Part shown: piece by piece, positions 1 through 9,961 of the stretch | Position numbering within the stretch: position 1 is the stretch's first letter | Layout of the letters: each line of letters starts with the position of its first letter | Origin: Bacteroidales bacterium | Lineage (GTDB): Bacteria > Bacteroidota > Bacteroidia > Bacteroidales > TTA-H9 | Assembly: GCA_030656615.1 (NCBI GenBank) | Contig: JAUSOY010000005.1 | Location: 62,001-126,000, forward strand | DNA: 64,000 bases | Direction: 5' to 3' | Translations under genes and position numbers: made by a program | Notes under the pieces: generated by a model | What the model was told of the DNA's origin: nothing | Databases searched by the model: none | What the model saw: only the letters and a program-made list of their open reading frames with translations

Positions 1-359
1 TGATCAGAGTCGGAAATATTGAAATGAATGGGCAGAGGATAATCCAGAATGGGTTTCCCATTCGAACCCTGAATAATGGGCACTTCCTTTTCTGAAATAT
101 TAAGTTTTCTTGATAATACCATACGGAGTAGCGCATGATTAAGAATGTATGCAGAACGTTGAACCGGCCTTCGGTATGCCATAGCCCGTGCGGCCTCCTG
201 TGTTGTTAGCTTCGCATATAATATACTCTCATCAACTCCAATACTTTGTGTTGACGCAAGTATAAGAATAGGAGTGCCTGAAGATGGAATATCTGAAATA
301 TAGCGGGTTTCGATGATGGGCAGTTCAATATCCCCGCAAAATAAAGCAACAGTTTTCAA
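1..359 (-). CDS. 4'-phosphopantetheinyl transferase, Sfp type (3' part lies outside the window)
   Basis: About 119 codons of the N-terminal half are visible, and the gene runs off the left edge. The family moves the phosphopantetheine arm of CoA onto a serine of carrier proteins. The fit rests on an ordered set of Sfp-like features: an LTTQEAARA helix, then YRRPVQRSAYILNHALLR, then GKPILDY, then HFNISDSD, which aligns with the family FNLSHS block. The usual His of that block reads Asp here. The reading frame is closed upstream by a TGA near 404 and contains no ATG, so TTG at 359 is the most likely start. It sits 26 nt after a good -7 box. The gene could activate the ACP encoded at 58597-58839, but there is no physical link, and it may equally serve the fatty-acid ACP. 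Confidence 0.8.
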   Translation of the reverse strand, partial: MKTVALFCGDIELPIIETRYISDIPSSGTPILILASTQSIGVDESILYAKLTTQEAARAMAYRRPVQRSAYILNHALLRMVLSRKLNISEKEVPIIQGSNGKPILDYPLPIHFNISDSD

Positions 360-385
360 AATGGCGAATTTACCTTTTTCGGCTG

Positions 386-393
386 CAAAAATA
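386..393 (-). promoter_or_regulatory. Bacteroidota -7 box for the phosphopantetheinyl transferase gene
   Basis: The minus strand reads TATTTTTG, an exact TAnnTTTG match, 26 nt before the proposed TTG start at 359. No clear -33 TTTG was seen. It supports the unusual start codon choice. Confidence 0.55.
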
Positions 394-463
394 CGGATAC
401 TTCATGGCTCATTGATTATTGAATTGTAAATTCTTTATATCTTTTCTCTGGTGTATGACTTGA

Positions 464-499
464 TATAAAAAACGAATGCCGGTATTTACCAGCATTCGT
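464..499 (-). terminator. Intrinsic terminator of the secreted nuclease gene
   Basis: On the minus strand ACGAATGC-T-GGTA pairs with TACC-G-GCATTCGT across a two-base loop, a 13-bp stem with one T-G wobble, and is followed by TTTTTT. It lies 20 nt past the stop of the gene at 519-1556. Confidence 0.8.
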
Positions 500-518
500 G
501 TACATTATAGAATAAAAC

Positions 519-1556
519 TTATAATTCTTTTACCAAAAAAAGATAGACGGGAAAATGATCGCTATACCCACCAATATACGTTCCGCCAGCAAAACTTCTC
601 CAGGGATAACCGGCATATTGTCCTTCTTTCTGCAATAAAAAGCGCTCGTTAAATACACGGGCTTTGTAAAATTTATATGAATTGCGGTCTTTTCCGAGTA
701 GAGGTTCGCTGACAATGATTTGGTCGAAAAGATTCCAGGCGTCGCGGTAAGCCAGCGAACCAATTCCATCTTTAAAGAGCTGGTAATATGGGTTGAATAA
801 ACCGCCTTTTTGTACATCTTTTTCTTTGCCACTGACTTTTAAATGCTCGATCAGGCTTGGGTCGATGGGGTCATCATTTAAATCGCCCATGACCATAATT
901 TTTGATTGTGGATCAATGGCATAGAGTGAATCAACAATTTTACGGGTCAGTTTACCTGCTTCTGCACGGTATTCGGGGCCGGCGCGTCGCGATGGCCAAT
1001 GATTGACAATAAAATGAACTTTATCACCATCCAGTTTTCCGCTAACAACCAATTGGTCGCGCGATTTCCAGCTATTATTCCATGGAACACTTAATCGGAC
1101 TGAGGTGGCTGCTTCGGGCCGGAATGCTGTTTTTTTATAGAGAAGTCCCACATCTACACCACGGCCATCCGGAGAATCAAAATGAATGATACCATATCCA
1201 AGCTTTTTCATCTCGGGGGTATTAATCAGGTCTTCCATAACCTGACGGTTTTCTATTTCGCTTAATCCAATGATTGTTGGACCATTCTTTACCAATTCAC
1301 TGCCAATTTTACTCAGGACTTCCGAAAGGTGGCTTAGCTTTTCATTGTATTTGGAAGAATTCCAACGGTTTGCACCATTGGGTAAAAACTCGGCATCATC
1401 GGTATCGGGACTATCGATGGTATCGAAAAGATTTTCTACATTGTAAAAGGCAATGCAAGCCGTACGGATTTTATTTTGCTGTGCCTGGCATGAATAATTG
1501 AGCAAAAATCCAGCAAACAGTAGGAGTGTAAAGAGTCGGTTTGGATAGAATTTCAT
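519..1556 (-). CDS. Secreted endonuclease/exonuclease/phosphatase (DNase-I fold) family protein
   Basis: 345 residues. An N-terminal hydrophobic stretch ending in YSCQAQ suggests export, perhaps as a lipoprotein with a poor lipobox (Cys about 23). The rest is a full EEP domain: FYNVENLFDT near residue 38, the metal-binding Glu in SEIENR near 98, NHWPSRR near 185, MGDLNDDP near 222 and the C-terminal SDHFPVY. These correspond to the catalytic Glu, Asp/Asn and Asp-His residues of Mg-dependent DNases and phosphodiesterases. It is divergent from a TonB receptor / DUF5689 lipoprotein pair. I recall such enzymes beside these two partners in other Bacteroidota, which suggests periplasmic or surface cleavage of nucleic acids or phosphodiesters. 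The substrate cannot be read from the sequence. Confidence 0.85.
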   Translation of the reverse strand: MKFYPNRLFTLLLFAGFLLNYSCQAQQNKIRTACIAFYNVENLFDTIDSPDTDDAEFLPNGANRWNSSKYNEKLSHLSEVLSKIGSELVKNGPTIIGLSEIENRQVMEDLINTPEMKKLGYGIIHFDSPDGRGVDVGLLYKKTAFRPEAATSVRLSVPWNNSWKSRDQLVVSGKLDGDKVHFIVNHWPSRRAGPEYRAEAGKLTRKIVDSLYAIDPQSKIMVMGDLNDDPIDPSLIEHLKVSGKEKDVQKGGLFNPYYQLFKDGIGSLAYRDAWNLFDQIIVSEPLLGKDRNSYKFYKARVFNERFLLQKEGQYAGYPWRSFAGGTYIGGYSDHFPVYLFLVKEL

Positions 1557-1581
1557 GGAGTCGTTTATGAAAAATTGTTCG

Positions 1582-1589
1582 CAAAGATA
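1582..1589 (-). promoter_or_regulatory. -7 box of the secreted EEP nuclease gene
   Basis: TATCTTTG on the minus strand is an exact TAnnTTTG match, 25 nt upstream of the ATG at 1556. The -33 element is not obvious. Confidence 0.6.
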
Positions 1590-1685
1590 ATTCTTTGGTA
1601 AAGACCATTATAAGAATCATAATTATTCTTTTACTATTTTTATCATATATTATCGTTAAAAGCGATATTGATGCGTTTTTTTTCG

Positions 1686-1693
1686 TTCATTTG
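1686..1693 (+). promoter_or_regulatory. Possible -7 box of the TonB receptor gene
   Basis: TTCATTTG has one mismatch to TAnnTTTG. A TTG at 1668-1670 could be the -33 element. It is 50 nt upstream of the ATG at 1744. Confidence 0.35.
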
Positions 1694-1743
1694 CAGTCCT
1701 TTTTTTAAAAAAGGATAAAATATAGCCAGATTAATTCAAGCAC

Positions 1744-4443
1744 ATGAGATCAACTTTATTAATCACATTTCTCGCATTATTCCTTGGAGCAAATGTTTTT
1801 GCCCAATCCGATGTCCTGCGTGGGCGGGTTGTTGATGAACTGACGGATCAGGCCTTAAACCAGGCCAGTGTCAGTACAAACGGGAAGATTGCCATGACCG
1901 ATAATGACGGTCTGTTCAGCCTTACAGATGTTGGGGCTGGTAATTTATTAATCGTTATCCTTGCTGACGGTTTTGATGAAGAAGTAATTACCGTAAAATA
2001 CAACGGTGGTAGTTTGGATTTAGGAACTATTAAACTTCGTCATTTGCAAAACGCCGTTGCTGAATCAGGATTGTCAGAAATTTCTATGAGTGTACTCGAT
2101 GGAGATGATGATAATTTCTCCCAATCTTCCTCCGGACTTTTAAGTTCTTCAGGAGATGTGTTCAGTAGCACAGCCGCTTATATTTTTGGTCCTGCATTCT
2201 TCAGGGTCAGAGGTTACGATGGCGAGAATCAAAGCATTTACATGAATGGAGTTCCGGTGAACGACATTGAAAATGGCCGCGCAAGCTGGTCAGAATGGGG
2301 TGGTTTGAATGATGTTATGCGTAACCGCGAATCGGTTCGTAGTATGAATCCAACCGCCTTTGGTTTTAGTACGCCGGGTGGTGCCTCTAACATACTTACA
2401 CGGGCTTCCTTACAACGCAAACAAAGTAAGTTTTCATATTCGCTGACCAATCGCACCTATCAGCATCGGGCAATGTTTACACATTCTACCGGTATGATGG
2501 CCAATAATTGGGCTTTTTCGTTCAGTGGCTCACGTCGTTGGGGTAATGAAGGCTTTGTTGAAGGGACTACCTATGATGCATGGGCATATTTCCTGGGAGT
2601 TGAGCGTAAAATTAATGCCAATCATTCCATTGGATTAACCGTATACGCTTCTCCTACACGTCGTGGAATGCAAGGACCAAGTGTTCAGGAAGCCTGCGAC
2701 TTGGCAGGTACAAATTATTATAATCCAAACTGGGGATACCAGAACGGCGAAAAACGGAATGCCCGTATCCGCAATACCCATGAGCCAATGGCCATTTTGA
2801 ATCATTATTGGGATGTTACTCCCGATATGAAAATCAATAATGCTTTATCTTTTTCTACTGGTACTTACGGCACTACAGCTCTTAACTGGTATAATGCCGC
2901 AGATCCAAGACCCGATTATTATCGTTATCTTCCCAGCTATGCTCTGGATGATGGTGTAAAGCAAACCATTACAGATCTTTGGCAGACCGATCCCTCGGTT
3001 AGTCAGATCAATTGGGATCGGATGTATCAAATAAACTATCTCAGCAATCTTGACGGAAAATCAGCCCGTTATATTATTGAAGATCGTCGCACGGATCAAA
3101 CCAATATGGCATTTACATCCAATATGCGTTGGGATGTAAATTCTAAAACACTTATTACTGCTGGTATTGAAGTAAAAAAGTATAAAGGAAATCATTATAA
3201 AACCGTTGACGATTTGCTGGGTTCCGAATACTGGCTCGATGTTGATCAGTTTGCTGAACGCGATTTCAGTGCTGATACGACGCTTCTCCAAAACGACCTG
3301 GATAATCCCAACCGCAAAGTTACCGTTGGCGACCGTTTTGGTTATGATTATGATATTCTTCAAAACAATGCGAAAGCATGGGCTCAGGCTGAGTATAAGC
3401 TCGATATGATTGATCTTTACGGAGGAATGTCCTATACCTTCACAGAATTCTGGCGCGATGGGCATATGCGTAATGGTCGTGCTCCATTAACCTCATATGG
3501 TGAATCAGAAAAAAGTACCTTCAATGATGTTGGTGCCAAAGGTGGTGCAACCTTTAAAATCACGAGCAGGCATTTTATTGAAGCCAATGGAATGTATATG
3601 ACCCGTGCTCCTTATGCCCGCAATTCATTCGTATCGCCACGTACCGGAAATCAGCTGGTCACCGGCCTGACAAATGAAAAAATTATGAGTACCGATTTGA
3701 CCTATTTCATGCGGTATCCATTTTTGAATGTTCGGATGACTTTGTATCATACTATTTTTGATGACGCCACCGAAATCAATTCATTTTATCATGACGAACT
3801 CCGGACCTTCGTGAATCATGTGATGACAAATATCAGCAAAACCCATCAGGGTATCGAATTTGGTGCTGAATTGAAGGTCACCAGTTCATGGTCGGTTCAG
3901 GGCGTTGCTGCTTTGGGTAATTATCGCTATACCGACAGGGCAAATGCCACCATTTCTTTCGATAATGGTTCACGTCCTGATACATCGGCTATCGTTTATA
4001 TCAACAATTTCTATGTTCCCGGATCGGCTCAGACTGCTGCTTCTGTCGGACTGAAATATGCCGGACCCGGTTTCCTTTTCTTCAATCTGAATGCGAATTA
4101 TTTCGATAACTCCTATCTCGATTTTAATCCCGAGCGTAGGACCGTTGGAGCCATTTCCAATTTAGGCCCCGGCGATCCTCTGATTGCTGAGATTACACAA
4201 CAAGAAAAGGCTCCCTCAGCCATGACACTCGATGCCTCCATTGGAAAATCATGGCGCATCGATTCGTATTACCTCAATCTTAATGTAAGCGTTACAAATA
4301 TTCTGGATAACCGTGATTTTGTTACCAGTGGATTTGAGCAAAACCGTTTTGATTTTGTCGACAAAAACGTTAACAAATTCCCTCCCAAATATTTCTATTA
4401 TTACGGCCGTACATTCTTTATTAACCTCGGCTTCCGTTTCTAA
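1744..4443 (+). CDS. TonB-dependent outer-membrane receptor with N-terminal carboxypeptidase-regulatory-like domain
   Basis: 899 residues. The signal peptide ends near VFAQ (about residue 21). A CarboxypepD_reg-like beta-sandwich follows (about 24-100: LRGRVVDE, ALNQASVS, then a TDNDGLFSL turn). A plug (about 110-250) carries FRVRGYD, YMNGVPVND and GGASNILT. A long beta-barrel ends in the aromatic strand FFINLGFRF. Family role: TonB/ExbBD-driven import of a large or scarce substrate across the outer membrane. The next gene, 35 bp downstream, is a surface lipoprotein, so the two probably act as a receptor/binding-protein pair. It is not a classic SusC: the partner is not SusD-like. The substrate may be nucleic-acid-related, judging from the divergent DNase-fold enzyme. 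The energising operon could be the ExbB/ExbD set at 21712-23931. Confidence 0.9.
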   Translation: MRSTLLITFLALFLGANVFAQSDVLRGRVVDELTDQALNQASVSTNGKIAMTDNDGLFSLTDVGAGNLLIVILADGFDEEVITVKYNGGSLDLGTIKLRHLQNAVAESGLSEISMSVLDGDDDNFSQSSSGLLSSSGDVFSSTAAYIFGPAFFRVRGYDGENQSIYMNGVPVNDIENGRASWSEWGGLNDVMRNRESVRSMNPTAFGFSTPGGASNILTRASLQRKQSKFSYSLTNRTYQHRAMFTHSTGMMANNWAFSFSGSRRWGNEGFVEGTTYDAWAYFLGVERKINANHSIGLTVYASPTRRGMQGPSVQEACDLAGTNYYNPNWGYQNGEKRNARIRNTHEPMAILNHYWDVTPDMKINNALSFSTGTYGTTALNWYNAADPRPDYYRYLPSYALDDGVKQTITDLWQTDPSVSQINWDRMYQINYLSNLDGKSARYIIEDRRTDQTNMAFTSNMRWDVNSKTLITAGIEVKKYKGNHYKTVDDLLGSEYWLDVDQFAERDFSADTTLLQNDLDNPNRKVTVGDRFGYDYDILQNNAKAWAQAEYKLDMIDLYGGMSYTFTEFWRDGHMRNGRAPLTSYGESEKSTFNDVGAKGGATFKITSRHFIEANGMYMTRAPYARNSFVSPRTGNQLVTGLTNEKIMSTDLTYFMRYPFLNVRMTLYHTIFDDATEINSFYHDELRTFVNHVMTNISKTHQGIEFGAELKVTSSWSVQGVAALGNYRYTDRANATISFDNGSRPDTSAIVYINNFYVPGSAQTAASVGLKYAGPGFLFFNLNANYFDNSYLDFNPERRTVGAISNLGPGDPLIAEITQQEKAPSAMTLDASIGKSWRIDSYYLNLNVSVTNILDNRDFVTSGFEQNRFDFVDKNVNKFPPKYFYYYGRTFFINLGFRF

Positions 4444-4478
4444 AAACATTGAATAATTAAACGAAAACTTCATACATA

Positions 4479-6347
4479 ATGAAATCACTGCTGAAACTTA
4501 CAGGTCTTTTCGTTTTCGTAGCCATCGTTATTACCGGCTGCGTTAAGGGCGATTTTGATGAACCACCCATCAACATTCCCACCGTTAACTTCTCTTCCAA
4601 TACCACAATCGCACAGTTGAAAGCCAGCTATTCTGGCCTCAAGGAAATTACCGAGGATATTGTTATCCAGGGTATGGTTGTTGCCAATGATGAATCCGGA
4701 AACCTTTATAAAAAAATGGTTATTCAGGATAAAACTGGTGGCATTGAATTAGCACTGGACCGTACCAGTCTTTATACAGAATTTAAACGCGGACAAAGGG
4801 TTTTTATCAAATGTAAAGGCATGTACATTGGCGATTATAATAACCTTATTCAATTAGGGTATATTTATAATGGTGCTATTGGCCGTTTACCGGATGTTAA
4901 TATTAAAAATCATCTTTTCCGCGATAGTTTACCCGGTATAGTTCCTGCCCCTCGTATTGTTACCCCTAAAACGGTCAATATGAGTATGGTAAGTACCTTG
5001 GTGCGATTCGAAAATGTGACTTTTGCAGATGCGGGTCTTGAGTGGGCTCCTCAGACGGTGGATAATTCCAATCGTATTTTAACGGGTCCTGATGGTGGTA
5101 CCATTACCGTTAGAACGTCAAAATACTCAAATTTTGCCGGACAATTAGTTCCTGCAGGCTCGGGTAATATTGAAGGCATTTTAACAGTATTCTCCAGCAC
5201 ATGGCAGCTTACTTTGCGTAATATTGAAGATGTTAGAGATTTTGGTGGAATTAATCCTCCTCCTCCAACCGGCGATTTCCCTTATCCTGATGGTAGTTTT
5301 ACCGCTGTGGCTTCCATTGATGAAAAATGGGACAATGTTATAACCGCAACGGATATCGTTCAGACAGGCTGGACAAATCTTGCACTAAAAGGAAATCGTA
5401 AATGGCAGGGTAAAACCTTCAATGCTGAAAAGTATGCTCAGGCTACCTCCTACAATTCCACGGATGAAAGCAATGTATCATGGATTGTTACTCCTCCGGT
5501 AACCTATACTTCTAATCTGAAACTTAAGTTCAAATCAGCAATGGCTTACTGGAAACATGATGGCCTTCAGGTTTGGATTCTTTATGGTTATGACGGAACG
5601 AATTCTGCTGCATCAACCTGGAAGCAAATTACGACTGCCAGTATGGCTAATAGTGCTTCGGGTGACAATGTTTGGGTAGAATCCGGAAGTATTGAATTAT
5701 CAACGTATGTTCCAGCAGGTTATGCTGGCAATGTTTACATTGGCTATAAATATGAAGGCACAAAATCCAACACAACGACCTATCGTATCGACGAAATTGC
5801 TGTGAACACCAACGGTGGTGGTGGCGGCGGTGGAAACCTTACCCCGGTTGCTTCGGTTAACGAAATGTTTGAAGATGTTGTAAATGATGTGGATATCGTT
5901 AAAGAAGGCTGGTCAAATATTGCTGAAGTTGGTACTCGTAAATGGAGAGGTAAAGTTTTTAATACTGAAAAATACGCTCAGGCTACTTCTTATAAAACCA
6001 CCGATAATTCAAACACTAGCTGGTTGATTACGCCTCCGGTGATTTATGGTGCTTCAAAAACCATTAATTTTAAATCATCCAAGGCTTATTGGGTTCATGA
6101 TGGCTTCGGTGTTTATATCTCTACCAATTATGATGGAACCAATGTAGCTGCTGCTACCTGGACCAAGATTAATTGCACCATTGCCGGAAGTGCCAATGCC
6201 GACCACGAATGGGTTCCTTCAGGAAGCATTAATGCAAGCTCACTCCTACCTTCAGGTTATTCAGGTAATTTCTTTATCGCCTTTAAATATGAAGGTGATA
6301 AGGTGAATACAACCACGTATCGTGTTGATGAGATTGTGATTCAATAA
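4479..6347 (+). CDS. DUF5689-type lipoprotein with two tandem choice-of-anchor J-like domains
   Basis: 622 residues. The lipobox VITGC places the lipidated Cys near residue 21. Residues about 40-255 resemble the DUF5689/OB-fold region found beside TonB receptors, with TTIAQLKA, VIQGMVVANDESGN, VIQDKTGGIELAL and FKRGQRVFIKCKG. Two similar domains follow, at about 275-440 and 460-622. Each has VxEx(W/F)(D/E)(N/D)V, W(T/S)N(L/I)A, KYAQATSY, SW(I/L)(V/I)TPPV and a YxxDEI ending typical of cleaved-adhesin (choice-of-anchor J) jelly rolls. A short glycine-only run separates them. The gene probably shares an operon with the receptor upstream and ends at a strong terminator. Likely role: surface capture of the receptor's ligand, or display of the OB-fold. 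The ligand is unknown. Confidence 0.8.
   Translation: MKSLLKLTGLFVFVAIVITGCVKGDFDEPPINIPTVNFSSNTTIAQLKASYSGLKEITEDIVIQGMVVANDESGNLYKKMVIQDKTGGIELALDRTSLYTEFKRGQRVFIKCKGMYIGDYNNLIQLGYIYNGAIGRLPDVNIKNHLFRDSLPGIVPAPRIVTPKTVNMSMVSTLVRFENVTFADAGLEWAPQTVDNSNRILTGPDGGTITVRTSKYSNFAGQLVPAGSGNIEGILTVFSSTWQLTLRNIEDVRDFGGINPPPPTGDFPYPDGSFTAVASIDEKWDNVITATDIVQTGWTNLALKGNRKWQGKTFNAEKYAQATSYNSTDESNVSWIVTPPVTYTSNLKLKFKSAMAYWKHDGLQVWILYGYDGTNSAASTWKQITTASMANSASGDNVWVESGSIELSTYVPAGYAGNVYIGYKYEGTKSNTTTYRIDEIAVNTNGGGGGGGNLTPVASVNEMFEDVVNDVDIVKEGWSNIAEVGTRKWRGKVFNTEKYAQATSYKTTDNSNTSWLITPPVIYGASKTINFKSSKAYWVHDGFGVYISTNYDGTNVAAATWTKINCTIAGSANADHEWVPSGSINASSLLPSGYSGNFFIAFKYEGDKVNTTTYRVDEIVIQ
5310..6345 (+). repeat. 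Tandem repeat of the choice-of-anchor J-like domain inside the DUF5689 lipoprotein gene
   Basis: The two units run about 5310-5805 and 5850-6345. They encode the same order of motifs and clearly similar protein, but the DNA has diverged. A GGTGGTGGCGGCGGT-type glycine linker lies near 5814-5835. Confidence 0.7.
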
Positions 6348-6363
6348 ATTATATTGATATTTT

Positions 6364-6398
6364 AAAAACCGGTTACCTAAAGTAGCCGGTTTTTTTTT
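6364..6398 (+). terminator. Intrinsic terminator after the TonB receptor / lipoprotein pair
   Basis: AAAACCGG pairs with CCGGTTTT, with an additional TAC/GTA inside, followed by a T run. It lies 17 nt past the stop at 6347. Confidence 0.8.
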
Positions 6399-6438
6399 GG
6401 ATTAAAATTAATCGGTCAATAATTGATTTGTGTTTAAA

Positions 6439-6480
6439 TTATAAAGGGGCAACTGATATTATGCAGTTGCCCCTTTATAA
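6439..6480 (-). terminator. Intrinsic terminator of mutB (17-bp perfect inverted repeat)
   Basis: The arms at 6439-6455 and 6464-6480 are perfect complements around an 8-nt loop, with a GGGGCAACTG core. It lies just beyond the mutB stop at 6495. Read on the minus strand, the U-rich end of the stem and the following TTT fit a terminator. Confidence 0.75.
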
Positions 6481-6494
6481 GTAAAAATTATTAT

Positions 6495-8633
6495 CTACTG
6501 CCTTGCCTGAATCATAATATCCAGCATTTTGATGGCGGCCTCCGAAATAACCGTTCCAGGGCCAAATATTGCCACAGCACCCGCTTTGTATAGATAATCG
6601 TAATCCTGTGCAGGAATTACCCCACCTACAATGACCATAATATCTTCTCGTCCGGCTTTCTTCAATTCTTCAATAACCTGTGGAACGAGGGTTTTATGAC
6701 CTGCCGCCAGGGAAGACACACCAAGAACGTGTACATCATTTTCTACAGCCTGACGGGCAGCTTCTTCCGGGGTCTGGAAAAGGGGTCCGATGTCTACATC
6801 GAAACCGATATCGGCATAACCCGTTGCCACCACTTTGGCTCCTCGGTCATGTCCATCCTGTCCCATTTTTGCAATCATAATGCGTGGGCGGCGGCCCTCG
6901 ATTTTCGCGAAAGCATCAGCCATTTCGCAGGCTTTTATATAACTTTCGTCACTGCTAGATTCGGAGGAATACACTCCTGAAATTGATCGTATCACGGCTT
7001 TATATCTTCCATAAACATTTTCACAAGCTTGAGAAATTTCTCCCAGCGAAGCACGTAAGCGGGCTGCTTCAATAGAGAGTTCGAGCAGATTACCTTCACC
7101 GGTTTCACAGGCGATGGTAATGGCAGATAAAGCTTTCTGAACAGCTTCATTATCGCGGTTTGCTTTCAGGTTTTCGAGGCGCTTAACCTGAGAAATCCGT
7201 ACGGCAGTATTATCAACTTCAAGGGTTTCAAGTGGATCTTCTTTTTCGAGGCGATATTTATTTACACCTACAATGGTATCTTTTTTAGAATCGATACGGG
7301 CTTGCTTACGTGCTGCCGCTTCTTCGATACGCATTTTTGGAATACCTGTTTCTATGGCTTTTGCCATTCCACCCAGCGCTTCAACCTCTTCAATAAGTTT
7401 CCATGCATTTTGAGCTATCTCATTAGTGAGGCTTTCCACGTAGTATGATCCGGCCCATGGGTCTACCGAGCGACAGATATTTGTTTCTTCCTGCAGGTAG
7501 ATTTGAGTATTACGGGCTATACGTGCCGAGAAATCGGTAGGTAAGGCAATGGCTTCATCCAGTGCATTGGTATGTAAGCTCTGGGTATGTCCTAAGCCTG
7601 CAGCCAGTGCTTCGATGCAGGTGCGTGTAACATTATTGAATGGGTCTTGTTCAGTAAGACTCCAGCCCGATGTTTGAGTATGAGTGCGAAGTGCAAGCGA
7701 TTTCGGGTTTTTTGGATTGAACTGTTTTACCAATTTTGCCCAAAGCATACGTGCAGCACGCATCTTGGCAATTTCCATGAAATGGTTCATGCCCGATCCC
7801 CAGAAAAAGGAAAGGCGGGGAGCAAACTCATCGATGTTCATTCCGGCGTTTACTCCGGTGCGCAGGTATTCCAAGCCATCTGCCAGTGTATATGCCAGTT
7901 CGATATCTGCTGTGGCACCTGCTTCCTGCATGTGATAACCGGAAATACTGATGCTGTTGAACTTTGGCATATTGCGCGAAGTATATTTAAAAATATCACC
8001 GATAATTCTCATCGAAGGCAAGGGAGGATAAATATAGGTATTCCTTACCATGAATTCTTTCAGGATATCGTTCTGGATGGTTCCGCTTAATTGATCAAGA
8101 CGGGCTCCCTGTTCCAGTCCGGCTACAATATAAAAGGCCATGATGGGCAAAACTGCTCCATTCATGGTCATAGAAACCGACATTTTATTCAGTGGAATCT
8201 GATCAAAAAGAATATTCATGTCGAGGATACTGTCGACCGCTACACCAGCTTTGCCTACGTCGCCTTCAACGCGTGGATGGTCAGAGTCGTAACCCCGGTG
8301 GGTGGCTAAATCGAATGCGATGGAAAGTCCCATCTGACCTGATGCAAGATTACGGCGGTAAAATGCATTGGATTCTTCCGCTGTACTGAAGCCCGCATAT
8401 TGTCGAACGGTCCATGGACGCATGACATACATTGTCGAATATGGCCCGCGTAAGAATGGTGGTAAACCTGCAGCATAACCCAAGTGTTCCATGCCTATCA
8501 AATCGTCTTTGGTATAGACGGGTTTAACAGGAATCAGCTCAGGCGTCATGTAAGGGTTATCACCTTTCGCTCCGGAAACAGACGATTGCGGTGCATCTGT
8601 GTTCGGATTGATGTTGTTAAAATTCGGTTTCAT
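6495..8633 (-). CDS. mutB: Methylmalonyl-CoA mutase large (catalytic) subunit
   Basis: 712 residues, the normal length for the catalytic chain. It interconverts succinyl-CoA and R-methylmalonyl-CoA with adenosylcobalamin, the key step between propionate and the TCA cycle. The N-terminal TIM barrel shows [32 protein letters not shown] and the [13 protein letters not shown] region. The C-terminal cobalamin domain carries DGHDRGAKV near residue 593 with the cobalt-ligating His, then SSLAAGHKT and VIVGGVIP. It is the third gene of mutA-arcA-mutB, 65 bp after arcA. A small CCGGT/ACCGG hairpin (8664-8680) lies in that gap and could be an attenuator or RNA-processing signal. It ends at a strong hairpin terminator. 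Identification is secure. Confidence 0.97.
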   Translation of the reverse strand: MKPNFNNINPNTDAPQSSVSGAKGDNPYMTPELIPVKPVYTKDDLIGMEHLGYAAGLPPFLRGPYSTMYVMRPWTVRQYAGFSTAEESNAFYRRNLASGQMGLSIAFDLATHRGYDSDHPRVEGDVGKAGVAVDSILDMNILFDQIPLNKMSVSMTMNGAVLPIMAFYIVAGLEQGARLDQLSGTIQNDILKEFMVRNTYIYPPLPSMRIIGDIFKYTSRNMPKFNSISISGYHMQEAGATADIELAYTLADGLEYLRTGVNAGMNIDEFAPRLSFFWGSGMNHFMEIAKMRAARMLWAKLVKQFNPKNPKSLALRTHTQTSGWSLTEQDPFNNVTRTCIEALAAGLGHTQSLHTNALDEAIALPTDFSARIARNTQIYLQEETNICRSVDPWAGSYYVESLTNEIAQNAWKLIEEVEALGGMAKAIETGIPKMRIEEAAARKQARIDSKKDTIVGVNKYRLEKEDPLETLEVDNTAVRISQVKRLENLKANRDNEAVQKALSAITIACETGEGNLLELSIEAARLRASLGEISQACENVYGRYKAVIRSISGVYSSESSSDESYIKACEMADAFAKIEGRRPRIMIAKMGQDGHDRGAKVVATGYADIGFDVDIGPLFQTPEEAARQAVENDVHVLGVSSLAAGHKTLVPQVIEELKKAGREDIMVIVGGVIPAQDYDYLYKAGAVAIFGPGTVISEAAIKMLDIMIQARQ

Positions 8634-8698
8634 TATTAGAACTTTTTTATTTCTGTTTGATTTCCGGTGTATTCGACCGGTATATTTTTTCTTTTGTA

Positions 8699-9961
8699 TT
8701 ACCAGTCAACATTTTGTCTGGACAGAGGCATGGTCATGCACCTTGCTCCACCACCACCACGAGCCAGTTCGGAGCCTTCAATCGTGATAACATATTGATT
8801 ATAATCAGCAGGATTGCGTTTTCCATTTATGACTTCTTTTGCAGTTAGAACGTCGAAGCCATTTTTGTTTAATTGTTCGATGGTGTATACATTTCGCCCG
8901 TACCCGATAATTTTACCCGGAGCTACAGCAAAAAAGTTGGTACCCGAATGCCATTGTTCGCGTTCCTGAATATAAGGGTCAGCAGATCCTCCACAACATA
9001 TTGGTTTTAGGTCCATGCCAAGCTTTTTCAGGGCAGACACTAAATCATGCTCCTGAGTGATGGATTTTACTTTGCCATTTTCAATATAAATATGGATCGT
9101 TGCAAACTGACTTTCATTCATTATAACCGGTTCATATATCATGCAATGCTCTTTACTCAATAGAGTGAAAACCATATCAAGATGGATGAAAGATTCGGGT
9201 TTATGTGGTAATTCCTGAACGAGAATGTGCTTGATTTTTTCTTTCGATTTCATGCATTCCAGAATTCGGTCAATTCCCTGAGAGGTAGTACGGGCACTCA
9301 AACCCATTACTAAAATGTCTTCACGGGCTACCAAAATATCACCACCTTCAAAACTGATATTTTGTTGATTTTGACTCGATTGACAACTAATAACCTGTGT
9401 TTTTAAACCTGGATGCGATTCGAAAATGGTTTCCATAATCAAGGCTTCCCGTTTCCTGACGTGGCTGGCCATCCGCCCAATCAGTACCTTGTTGCCAATA
9501 CTGATGCTGGCATCACGGGTAAAGAAGAAATTATGCAGGGGTTTGATTTCATACCGCTCCTTATCCAAATAGCGGGTAAGAGTATTCTTTTGCATTCTCA
9601 AGCCTTCAAACATATGATTTGTAAGGTTTTGAGGTGTAAGCGTATGCAGGTATTCTTCTAATTGGGGGAGATTTTCTTGCAAACAAACTCTGGAAACAAA
9701 ATTGCTATGGATTTTTTCGTTCATCAAAACTTCACGTAATAAATCTTTTACATGATAGGTTTGTGTGAGAGTGTTCAATACTCCTTCGAACTGAGCGTAT
9801 TCTTTACTGACGATGGCCAGATTAAGGATATCAGAATAAAGAGCACGTTCAGCATTCTGAGGGGTCATTTTTTCGACCTCCGATCCCGGGCGGTGAAGCA
9901 ATACCGCTTCGAGCTTCCCGATTTCAGAGGTGACATTAATTTCTATGTTGGGTTTATTCAT
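8699..9961 (-). CDS. arcA: Arginine deiminase
   Basis: 420 residues, the expected length. The enzyme hydrolyses L-arginine to citrulline and ammonia in the cytoplasm. Guanidino-group-modifying signatures appear in order: LLHRPGSEV near residue 20, [11 protein letters not shown] near 148, FEGGDILV near 204, HLDMVFT near 260 and [12 protein letters not shown] at the C-terminus, holding the catalytic Cys. The Asp/His/Cys set needed for catalysis is therefore present. The start codon overlaps the mutA stop by one base (TAATG), so translation is coupled. No ornithine carbamoyltransferase, carbamate kinase or arginine/ornithine antiporter gene is near, so this is not a standard ADI operon. The reason for its place between the mutase subunit genes is unknown. 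Confidence 0.93.
   Translation of the reverse strand: MNKPNIEINVTSEIGKLEAVLLHRPGSEVEKMTPQNAERALYSDILNLAIVSKEYAQFEGVLNTLTQTYHVKDLLREVLMNEKIHSNFVSRVCLQENLPQLEEYLHTLTPQNLTNHMFEGLRMQKNTLTRYLDKERYEIKPLHNFFFTRDASISIGNKVLIGRMASHVRKREALIMETIFESHPGLKTQVISCQSSQNQQNISFEGGDILVAREDILVMGLSARTTSQGIDRILECMKSKEKIKHILVQELPHKPESFIHLDMVFTLLSKEHCMIYEPVIMNESQFATIHIYIENGKVKSITQEHDLVSALKKLGMDLKPICCGGSADPYIQEREQWHSGTNFFAVAPGKIIGYGRNVYTIEQLNKNGFDVLTAKEVINGKRNPADYNQYVITIEGSELARGGGGARCMTMPLSRQNVDW

Noticed and set aside
3061-3465. 134-codon frame on the minus strand inside the TonB receptor gene
   Set aside because: It is antisense to a conserved barrel region, its residues (many Ile, Cys, Lys) do not resemble any protein, and it lacks a ribosome site.
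7647-8090. 147-codon plus-strand frame inside mutB
   Set aside because: It is antisense to the highly conserved catalytic domain of the mutase; Cys/His-rich shadow translation.
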